Positions 54,471 to 64,000 of a stretch of DNA of 64,000 bases are shown piece by piece. Below the pieces are notes generated by a model. That model saw nothing but the letters and a program-made list of their open reading frames with translations. It was not told the origin of the DNA and searched no databases. The DNA is from Pictodentalium vernedei. Its lineage: Eukaryota > Mollusca > Scaphopoda > Dentaliida > Dentaliidae. The stretch lies in contig CM062289.1 in the NCBI GenBank assembly GCA_031216915.1, positions 25,253,533 through 25,317,532 on the forward strand, given 5' to 3'. The position numbers and the translations under genes were made by a program. Within the stretch, counting starts at the first letter, position 1, and each line of letters starts with the position of its first letter.

Positions 54471-54659
54471 TGTTTATAGACCTCAAATAATTTATCTCTT
54501 ACAAAACGTTGGAGATTGTACCATTCTCAACTGGGTATAACTAGGTATAACATTTTTAGCAAATGGGAAATTTGGTGAGGCACAGGGTGCTTTAATACTA
54601 AAAGGGATGAAAAAGTACTTGACAGGGTTTTTAATTTAAGAGTAAAACACCTCCCCTCC

Positions 54660-55200
54660 CTCCGCTGCTGTAATGTCCAAATTATTTGATTACTTAATTA
54701 AACCCATGCTGCTGTGCGGCAGTGAACTATGGGGTACAGAGTATCATCTTGCAAAGTAGGATAGACTCCCCGCCGAAGCTTTGTACACATCAAATTTTGT
54801 AAAATGCCGTTCATGCTGAACTTGGCAAATTCCAACTTTCCCTCGCGTGCATCCTCAAAAAGTTCAAATTCATGACCAAACTTCACCCTGCAATTCCAGG
54901 TACTCAAGGTTCATTACGCCATGATTTACTGGAAGAGCATAAATTAACGAAGGGATAAAGCGGAGTCCGTCAAATGTTCGGAGGTTACAATTTATCGACG
55001 GCTGCAATGCACGATGATAAATCCGGAAAATTACACGAAAATTCAAAAAAAAATTACGCACTCTATTTTAATGAATGCCTTAATAATGACAATAAAATGA
55101 TCGGTAAAAATAAATTGCTTACTTATTGGGCCTTCGAAAATAACTAAATTTCAGCCCAATTTAGCTTACTCAAAACAAAAACAAAACTTTCTTGAAGTGC
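54660..55200 (+). pseudogene. LINE C-terminal coding fragment
   Basis: On plus: LFDYLIKPMLLCGSELWGTE, then with frame changes a stretch matching '...FCK..L......A...ELG..P'. LFDxLIKPxLLYGSExWG is a conserved piece after the reverse-transcriptase domain of many LINEs. Heavily decayed. Confidence 0.5.
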
Positions 55201-55244
55201 ATACTAATGAAGCTCGATATTGGGTACACTGTAGTTATTTATTT

Positions 55245-55502
55245 AATTATTTATTGGGGTTTAAGGTCACATATTTCTGCACAATGGCTAACCATGACCG
55301 TGACAGTTTTACGGGTGGAGGAAGCCGGAGTACCCGGAGAGAACCACTGAGCAACGGCGAGTAACTGTCAGCTCCCCAACATACCAACTCCACACAAGCA
55401 GGGTTAGCATTGGTTGAAGACAGGTGCACCATCGACGTGCAGTACGCCTTAGTACACAGCGTCACCGTGCTCCCACGTGGGCAATGGGGGTGAAGTGACA
55501 CT
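55245..55502 (-). mobile_element. SINE, head missing
   Basis: On minus: ACGGTGACGCTGTGTACTAA GG, TGCACGTCGATGGTGCACCT GTC, TCTCCGGGTACTCCGGCTTC CTCC, tail TTAAACCCCAATAAATAATT. Confidence 0.85.
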
Positions 55503-55654
55503 GCAGTTGTAAAATACTAACAGCTGGAATTTTTGCCGATTTGAAACTGAGTTGGAATTTTGGGAAGTGGAGGAGACATCAGCATCACCAAAGAAGCTCT
55601 AAATTCCAGATAGATGGAAAGTAGTATAGCATGTACCCGAATGGGCCTATTCAG

Positions 55655-56920
55655 CAGGACCCCGGAAGTGACGCCATGTCACGTGACCTGCTGGCGCCAT
55701 GTTTGGTTGTCTTGGTAACCCGCGTGAGCGGTCATCTTGTGACGTCATCTCCATAGTGATACGGGGTGTTAGTGCGCATGCGCAGTGCGTGTTGTTAGGG
55801 TGATACGTGTTTCCGTCGTCCATTTTGTATACTGGAGACCGCCGTCTTGGTTTCTATTATAGCACGTGGTTGCTGTGTGACCTAAAACCTTCTTATAGAA
55901 TAGGGGTATGTTCGGAGGGCGTGTTCGATTGAATAGGAATAAATCTCATTACCACAAACAACCCGACAATCCCCCCAATTCACCAAAATCCACTTTCTTT
56001 ACTACGGATTCTTCAAGAATCCCTTTTAGGACCGCCATACCGTTGATTTTTATAGTATCACGTAGTGCTATAGTACTGAGGGGCCCAGGGGTAAGTTCGA
56101 TTGAACTAGAGTATATCTAAATTACCCAAATAGACCTGACAACCCTTACAAATCACCAAAATCTACATCAAACCACCAAAATGGACTTGTGAAGCCCCAT
56201 TTTGGGCGTATAAAAATAACACGTAATGCTATCGGACCGAGATATCTCCTGGGGGTATGTTCTATTTAATATAGTTACTGGACCTGATTTTCCCAGAATC
56301 CCGTTTTTAATGCCTATTGCGTATGTTACTCTAACGCTAACAGTCTATCCAGTCCAAACTATCTCTGGTTCTCTTGTCCAAGTCTTATAATCACCAGCGC
56401 TTGATTTCCCATAATCTATATGTAGAGTTATCTTTAATTAAGTAATCAAGGACATATGTTTTCGAAAAAGAGATTCCACAAATGGGATTCCACAAAAGGG
56501 ATTCCATAAGTGGGATTCCGTCTTACTTGTAGTGACTCGCACATACTTCTCGAATGACTCGAATCCCATCGAGCAAATGAGCTGACGAGGAATTACTCGT
56601 TCGAGTGACTCGCACATGCGACTCTTCGACTCATTTCAGAAAAAGGGATTCGAGTCATTCGAGCAGTATGTGCGAGTCACTCGAAGTAAGATGGAACTCC
56701 ACTTATGGAATCCCTTTTGTGGAATCCCATTTGTGGAATCCCTTTTTCAAAAACATATGTCCTTTGGCACCCCTTTTTCTGAAATGAGGCTAAGAGACGT
56801 ATGTCCGATTCACTCGAACGAGCAATTGCTCGATAGCTCATTTGCTCGATGGGATTCAAGTCGTTCGAGCAATGACTTACCAGTAACTGCTCGATAGCTT
56901 ATTGGCTTTGGGAATGATAT
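55655..56920 (+). mobile_element. CRE-rich dispersed repeat (copy C)
   Basis: GGACCCCGGAAGTGACGCCA, GGTAACCCGCGTGAGCGGTC ATCTTGTGACGTCATCTCC, GCGCATGCGCAGTGCG, GTTTCCGTCGTCCATTTTGT. Then a run of AATCCCACAAAAGGGATTCC-type blocks and inverted ATTCGAGTCATTCGAGC blocks at 56520-56900. Confidence 0.65.
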
Positions 56921-57639
56921 ATGCTTTTGTTGTACACAAGGGAGATAACTCTGCATATAGATTATGGGAAATCAAGCACTGCGAATTTCCAACTATAAAA
57001 AAAAATTGGCCAGGATTGGGGGCTGACACACCCTACACCTCCCCCCTGCAGCCGAGTCCCTGTAGACATGTTTGCAAATTAAATACTTATGAACGAAGAC
57101 TAGTCACGGCTTTAGTTTCACGATTGCACCGCGTGTATTCCCATCAATTATGTTGATATCTTGATGTTTTCAAGGCGAAATAAATATTTACTGATTTGAA
57201 TATCTACAACTGGAAAACGAAAGAATATTTGTATATGTTTGTGCATAAAGAGATATCACATTGACTCAACTGTTGTCTGCGCGCAAATTGATTGGTGGCC
57301 TGAGAGCGTATGTAGTCGATTCAGTTTAGTGATGTGTAATATCCCACACATGTAATCCAGGTGTATTGTTCTGATCGCACTGAATTCGATCAACCATAGT
57401 TATTTATTTGGAAGGATACCAAACGTTGAGCGTCACAAAATGATGAGAAATTAAATATATGCTTTGACGCCGCCGTTGGAGAGCACTCAGGAAATATCGA
57501 CGCAACACTCCTCTGATACGATATTTATACACCAGAATGAGTTAAATAAAACCATCTAGAACTCATGCAGTGGCGCGGAACTGAAATGATGTGGTGGGTG
57601 GTGGTATAATTTGTTTCACGTTTCACCTTCAAAATATAG
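56921..57639. other. no gene supported
   Basis: Unique sequence. The 84-codon plus frame has no domain. Confidence 0.3.
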
Positions 57640-57790
57640 ATTATGGCGGCTTATGGAACACGCTTGTTGAGCTCGACCCAGTGAGGGGGTCATAAACTAT
57701 GTTGTGGGACGAACATTTTATTTGTTAGTTATTCCAGAATTTCTGGCTGACTGTCATCTCCTGTTTGTGTTGGGCAAAGTATTGAATGTT
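57640..57790. mobile_element. TTAA MITE, degenerate right half (copy 6)
   Basis: GTTGAGCTCGACCCAGTGAG GGGGTCATAAACTATGTTG, TTAGTTATTCCAGAATTTCT G, CTGTTTGTGTTGGGCAAAG. Confidence 0.5.
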
Positions 57791-58814
57791 CTTAATTACT
57801 GTTAATTAAATAGGGATGCTTTTAGGTGTCTGAAGGGGCGAATACGAAACCCATTCCCAATGGCAGTTTGGTATGATTTCTCCCAATTCAAAAAAACCTT
57901 AATTTCCCAATATCAGTCCTCATTGAAATAAAAGTTTCGTTCTCCTTGAAGGCCTAATTTTGACTTTTATCACTTTTGACTGCAACAACACAAGTACCAC
58001 AAAGGCAGTTTTTAGATATATGTGTAAGTTTCGTCCCAAGAACCTTGTCAGTTGTTTGTACGTAAATCTTAGCTTCTTATATAGGTAACCATGACTTGCC
58101 AAGACACAACTACAAAGCCACAGAATGTCTACTGCTGAAGGGTAGAAAAATGAATACATAAATATCTTTATTATTTTATAGTATAAGATCAATAGAGATT
58201 ACAGAGAGTGATCATTATTTCATCCAACTGTTAATTATAATACATAATGTACTATACATGTAGTAGCTTCTGTATTAATGTTCTCAGGTCAATATTAAGG
58301 TAACATTTCTTATTCTTTGTGTGTTTCTTCTCCCAAATTCTCAATTGGAGCTTTCGTGTGGCGGATTTTCCCAATTACGTGGGCGCAAACCTCTTTCCCA
58401 ACGAGGGCAGAAGAAACCCTGTTTAACCACTCATATGGGTACATTTTTATCTGGGCATACATTTTATGACGCCTGCTAGACAATTTACAATACCGATAGC
58501 ACGCGAGTCGGGGGGGGGGGGGGGAAGGGACACGTACACAAACGTATTTTAATTTTACCGTAGGATATTCTTCCACAAGTATCTACACTGTGACCGCATA
58601 TAATATTACTCTGGTGAAATAGTATATTTACCAAATGAGAAGAATGTCAGAACTTTTACGTTACCAACTGAAAAGTTAAAAATACTAAAGTCTTTGTGAC
58701 TTTGCATTTCAGCGAGTCTCAAATACCTGAACTGGTCCAAAAGGTTTGGAGCCAATGTTACGAAACTTTTACAATTGTATTTTCTAGAATTGTATTTTCT
58801 ACCTATTAATATAA
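57791..58814. other. no gene supported
   Basis: A+T-rich; G run at 58510-58523. Frames of 88-90 codons on minus lack domains. Confidence 0.3.
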
Positions 58815-60810
58815 GAGGCCCTAAGGGGCCTGAGGACGCTCACCTGACATGGTAGCCTAAATATCAAACCAGAGAATTGATTTCAACAAGTTGCATCTGC
58901 TCCTCCTAAGAAAAGCTTATACCAAATATCCAAAGATTCTGACCAGTGGATCTAAAAAAAGAAGAATTTTTAAAGAATATTCCTCATATTGAACTAAGTT
59001 ATAATTCAGGCTCCCACAGGGAGCCCATATATGAACTCAGGGACTTGGCTTTAACAAACTTGAATCTCACCCCTAAGGATGCTGCACACCAAATATCAAA
59101 ACATTCAGACTGCTGGATCTGAAGACGAAGATTTTTTAAAGAAAATTCCTCATTTTGAACTAAGTTACAATTCGAGCTCCCACAGTGAGTCCAAATAAGG
59201 ACCTAGGGACATGGCTTGAACAAACGTGAATCTCACCCACCTAAGGATGCTGCATACCAAATATCAAAACATTGTGAAGAAGATTTTTAAAGAAAATTCC
59301 TCATTTTCAACTAAATTATAATTCGGGCTTCCAAAGTGAGCCCAAATATGAACCCAGGGACTTGGCTTGATCAAACTTGAATCCCCCCCCCCCCCCCCCC
59401 CCCCCCCCAAGCATGGTGCATACCCAATATCAAAAGATTCTGCCTGTTGGATCTTGAGAAGAAGATTTTCAAAGAAATTTGCCTGAAATGCACTAAGTTC
59501 AAATTTGGGCTCCTATACTGAGTCCAAATATAAAACCCAGGGGGCCGATTTGAACAAACTTGAATCAGATCGACCCCACAATGTTTGCATACCAAATATG
59601 AAAAGATTCTGACTGCTGGATCTGGAGAAGAAGATTTTTGAAGAAATTTGCCTGAAATGCACTAAGTTCGAATTCGAGTTTCTATAGTGAACCCCAATAT
59701 GAATCTAGGGAGCCGATTTGAACAAACTTGAATCAGATCCACCCCACAATGTTTCTTACCAAATATGAAAAGATTTTGCCTGCTGGATCTGGAGAAGAAG
59801 ATTTTTTACGAAATTTGCCTGAAATGCACTAAGTTCGAATTCGGGCTTCTATAGTGAGCCCAAATATGAATCCAGGGGGCTGATTTGAACAAACTTGAAT
59901 CAGATTCACCCCACAATGTTGTATACCAAATATGAAAAGATTCTGCCTGCTTGATCTGGAGAAGAAGATTTTTGAAGAAATTTGCCTGAAATGCACTAAG
60001 TTCGAATTCGAGCTTCTATAGTGAGCCCAAATATGAATCTAGGGAGCCGATTTGAACAAAATTGAATCAGTCCCACCCCACAATGTTGCATACCAAATAT
60101 CAAAAGATTCTGCCTGCTGGATCTGGAGAAGAAGATTTTTTAAGAAATTTGCCTGAAATACAATAAGTTCGAATTCGAGCTTCTATAGTGAGCCCAAATA
60201 TGAATCTAGGGAGCTGATTTGAATAAACTTGAATCAGATTCACCCCACAATGTTGCATACCAAATATGAAAAGATTATGCCTGCTGGATCTGGAGAAGAG
60301 GGTTTTTGAAGAAATTTGCCTGAAATGCACTACGTTCGAATTCGAGCTTCTATAGTGAGCCCAAATATGAATCTAGGGAGCTGATTTGAACAAACTTGAA
60401 TCAGATCCACCCCACAATGTTGCATACCAAATATCAAAAGATTCTGCCTGCTTGATCTGGAGAAGAAGATTTTTGAGGAAATTTGCCTGAAATGCACTAA
60501 GTTCGAATTCGGGCTTCTATAGTGAGCTCAAATATGAATCCAGGGGGCCGATTTGAACAACTTGAATCAGATCCACCCCACAATGTTGCATACCAAATAT
60601 GAAAAGATTCTGCCTGCTGGATCTGGAGAAGAAGATTTTTGAAGAAATTTGCCTGAAATGCACTAAGTTCGAAATCGGGCTCCTATACTGAGCCCAAATA
60701 TGAACCCAGGGGGCCGATTTGAACCAACTTGAATCAGATCCACCCTACCATGTTGCATACCAAATATCAAAAGATTCTGCTTGCTGGATCTGGAGAAGAA
60801 GATTTTTTAA
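58815..60810 (+). repeat. ~170-bp satellite, about 12 units
   Basis: Each unit has TACCAAATAT(C/G)AAAAGATTC, TGCCTGCTGGATCTGGAGAA GAAGATTTTTGAAGAAATTT, GAAATGCACTAAGTTCGAAT T, GAGCCCAAATATGAA. Units begin near 58918, 59086, 59255, 59411, 59588, 59757 and so on to 60757. The first three are most diverged and resemble the solo unit at 36580. A C run of about 24 lies at 59385-59408. Confidence 0.92.
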
Positions 60811-61302
60811 TGTTTTACCCATTGCCTACAGTGTTAAAAAGTCCTGACTCAGCACCTTTGGCAGTTTTAAGGTTTTTCTTATTTTTAGCCCCCGAGGTTC
60901 CCACGGGGCAATGAGAACATTTTTTTGCATCAATCAACTACTTATGACCCATTATCATCTCATATCAAATTTGGTTCAAATCGACCTCACGGTTCAGAAT
61001 ATAGAAATTTTAGGCGTGGCCAAAACTTTTGCCCCTCCCATAACGAAGGCAAATAATGCCCGACAAACTTCTCTTGAACAAAGTTGATTCTAAACCTCAA
61101 AAGGACTCTATATACCACATATCAAGTCTCTGCTACTGGTGGTTCATTAAAAGAAGATTTTCAAAAAATTTGGCCATTTTTTCCCCACACCTCTGCTCAG
61201 TATGAGCCGAAACCTAATTTGGATAAAAATCAAAATGCCCCTATATAACCACTACTTACTTGAAATTTAATTAAAATGTGGCCGGTGGTTTAGGAGAAAG
61301 AG
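60811..61302. other. no gene seen
   Basis: Low-similarity continuation of the satellite style (CATATCAAATTTGGTTCAAA), no ORF. Confidence 0.35.
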
Positions 61303-61638
61303 TGGGCGCGGTGGCTCAGTTGGTAGAGGTGCAGACTGCAAGCCGAGAGGTCCTCGGTTCGAATCCCACCTGCGGCAACCGCGTTGTGTCCTTAGGCAGG
61401 ACACTTCACCCCGATTGCCTAAATGGGGGCACGATGACGCTGTGTACTGAGGCGTATTGCACGTCGATGGTGCGCATGTCTTCAACCAATCTAACCCTGC
61501 CTGTGCTGCGGTGCAGAGTTCAGAGTTACGATGTTGGAGAGCTGACAGCTGCTCGTCGTTGCTCGGTGGTTCTCTCCGGGTACTCCGGCTTCCTCCACCC
61601 GTAAAACTGGCACGGTCACGATTAGCCATTGTGCATAA
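61303..61638 (+). mobile_element. SINE, tRNA-headed, full length
   Basis: Head GGGCGCGGTGGCTCAGTTGG TAGAGG and GGTTCGAATCCCACC are good A and B boxes. Linker GTGTCCTTAGGCAGGACACT, body TGACGCTGTGTACTGAGGCG, TCTCCGGGTACTCCGGCTTC, tail ATTGTGCATAAGTAGATAGA. It ends in the GATA repeat shared with the LINE to its right. Confidence 0.88.
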
Positions 61639-64000
61639 GTAGATAGATAGATAGATAGATATACTTTATTCAACAATATATCACTGAATAACAAAACATA
61701 AGACACAACTATACAAAATTAAACACAACATGATATATTGTTAGGAGACAACATAGCAAATTTAGCTGTCTTCCTGTTGTCTCCTTGGTATGGTCGTACA
61801 AATTCAATAGTCATGCAGTAGACATCGTTAAAACATAATAACCACCGCCTTCAGTATAGGGTGTAGAGAGTTATAGCGAGGGCCACCGGCTGTCACATAA
61901 AATGATCTCATATGAGACATTAGTGGCCGTTTAGGATGAGATAACAGTTGACAAGTATATACCTGCCTTGGGGTGTGGGAGACAAACAAAGGGATAGAGA
62001 TATTTGCCTGGTGAGTTGGATCCTAGAAAGATGCCTTCTCGAAGTATGAATGAGTGTTAAGCAATTCCTTACCGGTCCAGATTTTGCAAAGGGCAGTTCA
62101 GAAAGATAAAGGTAAGGCTTTATAAATTTATAAATTTGTTGCTTGAAATGACGACCGATTAAGAATTATTTAGTAAATTAGTGTGAGTCAGTGTAGGGGA
62201 AATGTCAGTGGAGTGCACATTCTCGTAAGAGAAGATGAATACCCATCATAAGGCATTATCCAATACGTTTCGCAATACTAATATTAAAAAATAGTAATAT
62301 TTAGATATTAGGGTGGCAGTCGGGACACATGCGATATGCGCATGATATGTTCGAAGAGTAGTTATGTGTGTATTTCATAGCTAATTGTTTTTTAAATAGG
62401 CTTCTGGTGGGGAGACCTCGAATACCAGACTCAATTGCATTCTGGTAAGCTATGTCTCGGCAGATTTGCAGAAAACTGCGTTCTTGATTTAGCAATCTGT
62501 ATTAATCCTGCTTGTCTCGTAAGAGTTCCAGTGGATCTAACATTAAAAAACGTTTCAAACGATTGTGGTAGGTTCATATATTTCCAGTCATACATAAATA
62601 ATGAAACGTTTAATTTGTAAAGGTCGTTAAATTTCAAAATATTGTTCATTTTGAATAAAGGATCTGTATGACTGTTAAGTTTTTTGCGATTGATTACTCT
62701 AATGGCTCGTTTCTGCAGAGTGTATATTTTACAACAAGAAGATGCGTGGCCCCATACTTGGATTGCGTATAATACCTGACTATGTATAAGTGCATAATAT
62801 AACGACTTCATTGCTTTATGTGGTAGTATGTTTTTTACTTTGTTCAAACAATATATTATTTTCGATATTTTAGAACAAATAGTAGATACCTGGTGTTTAA
62901 AACTGAGATTTTCATCAAGATAAACTCCCAGGAATTTAGCCACCTTTTCAGGCTGGGAGTTATCGACCGGTGAAAGCTTAGTGTTATTCAGAAAGATACG
63001 TAGCATATTTGCTTTGTTTGGGTTATTTGGTGGGTGCAGCATAATATATTTGCACTTATTAGCGTTTACTTGAAGTTTATTACAGCAACACCAGATAAAA
63101 ATATTTGTAAGTTCTGCGTTTAATTCAGTTTCCAATCTCTCCAGATCATGCCCAGATGTAAAAGGGGTTGTATCATCAGCAAATGAAAGTAGATTTAGCC
63201 TTGTTGAGTTGCTCATATCATTGACATAGATCAAGAACAAGAGGGTCCGAGAACGGAGCCCTGTGGGACACCACAGTTAACTGTTTGCGTTGAGGACTGG
63301 TGCGAGTTAACATCGACAAATTGTAACCTATTTGATAAGTAGCTTTTGAACCAATCGTTCGCCTTGCCTCTTATTCCGTATAATTCTAGTTTGCTAAGCA
63401 ATATGTCATGACTTATCGTATCAAAGGCTTTCGACAGATCTATGAATACTGCTAAGGTTGAGTCCTTTGTGGGTTTATCATTGCTATCCGCGACATACTG
63501 AAGAAGATGTAAGATGGGATGAATTGTGGAATGACTTTTGCGGAAGCCATATTGGTGTTTATATAGTATTTCGAAATTGTTTAAAAAACTGATGACTCTA
63601 CGATACATTATTTTTTCTAGTACTTTTGAGAAAACTGGAAGTAAGCTTATGGGTCTATAATTTCCTAGCATCTGAGGGTTGCCACCTTTATGTATCGGTA
63701 TCACTTTAGCTATTTTGAGTTTGTCGGGAAATTTTCCTTCTGTAAAGGAGAGGTTAAAAATGTGTGTCAGGGGTTTTGCCACTTGCAATATTGCCTCTTT
63801 CATAACTCTTGTTGATAAGTTATTGTAGTCTGAGCTCATTTTTCCTTTTAATTGATTTACTGTCAATATAATTTCTTGTTCATTTGTTGGGACAATAAAG
63901 AAGGTCTCGCTAAAATTGCCATTTAAGTATTCTCGGAAATTCTTAGTTGTATATGGAACATTCTCGTTTATTGTCTGACCAATCCCCACAAAGTAGTCAT
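61639..64000 (-). mobile_element. CR1/Jockey-like LINE, right end beyond window
   Basis: The 3' end is the GATA/TATC repeat at 61636-61662, preceded (on minus) by a 3' region with a stem-loop at 61745-61785 (GGAGACAACAGG / CCTGTTGTCTCC-like). The coding part runs from about 62301 to the window edge. No 5' end is visible. Confidence 0.8.
62301..64000 (-). pseudogene. LINE ORF2-type reverse transcriptase, two frameshifts, N-terminus cut
   Basis: Piece 63231-64000: DYFVGIGQTINEN at the edge, AKVIPIHKGGNPQMLGNYRP ISLL (motif 1), YGFRKSHSTIHPILHLLQ, VFIDLSKAFDTISHDILLSK (first catalytic Asp), CGVPQGSVLGP. A missing base near 63240 shifts the frame; the next piece 62431-63240 continues FLIYVNDMSN, LLSFADDTTPF (catalytic Asp pair), FLGVYLDENLSFKHQ, YALIHSQVLYAIQVWG and LQKRAIRVINRKKLNSHTDP. 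A last piece to 62301 ends CAYRMCPDCHPNI after another shift. The enzyme would copy LINE (and SINE) RNA at the target site. The few lesions suggest a fairly young copy. Confidence 0.88.

Noticed and set aside
61303-61376. tRNA gene (also at 32464, 41737 and 30843)
   Set aside because: A and B boxes are present but the sequence continues into the SINE body and the cloverleaf arms are imperfect.

Overview
The window reads as nuclear DNA of an invertebrate animal. It is low in coding density and dense in transposons. It holds a decayed Polinton/Maverick-type (adintovirus-like) element, non-LTR retrotransposon pieces, tRNA- and 5S-headed SINEs, several MITE families with perfect hairpins, foldback elements, long satellites and many G/C homopolymer runs. 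The species is not identifiable from what I can see. A marine lophotrochozoan or another non-vertebrate bilaterian would fit the repeat content.

Region 1 (1-8.6 kb) is the gene-rich end of a Polinton-like element. It carries, from left to right: a CARD-like death-fold ORF (+), a phage-tail-fibre-like protein (-), an adenain-type cysteine protease (-), a protein-primed family B DNA polymerase (-), two small basic/SAP-like proteins (-), an unknown 148-aa protein (+), a charged repeat protein (-) and a 200-aa protein like the small membrane-active virion proteins of this group (-). The large genes are broken by stops and frameshifts, while several small ones are still open. Integrase, packaging ATPase and capsid genes are not in the window. 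Two near-identical hairpins sit between the convergent gene pairs.

Region 2 (8.6-18.8 kb) holds tandem arrays (10.5-11.8 kb), a 460-bp polypyrimidine tract, a Tc1/mariner-type MITE, a 5S-headed SINE, perfect hairpins and TTAA-flanked MITEs.

Region 3 (18.85-24.2 kb) is bounded by 37-bp inverted repeats. It contains two inverted arrays of a palindromic 22-bp satellite, a 625-bp foldback core and a degenerate Crypton/KIAA1958-like tyrosine recombinase reading inward from the right end. The recombinase carries a fresh 238-bp duplication joined by a filler copied from the foldback core.

Region 4 (24.2-47.5 kb) holds a second large inverted-repeat structure (30.1-33.6 kb) with a SINE in each arm and exon-like pieces in its spacer, a CRE-rich dispersed repeat family, minisatellites and decayed LINE fragments.

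Region 5 (47.5-64 kb) holds a convincing 3'-terminal host exon (47.8-48.06 kb), a C-type lectin exon (51.6 kb), a hAT-type non-autonomous element with a perfect 8-bp target duplication (51.9-53.2 kb), a roughly 170-bp satellite (58.8-60.8 kb), a full SINE and a long CR1/Jockey-like LINE running off the right edge.

Only the Polinton block looks like a co-operating gene set (genome replication, virion maturation, virion components, and possibly host death-signalling interference). The rest is layered insertions around a few host exons.
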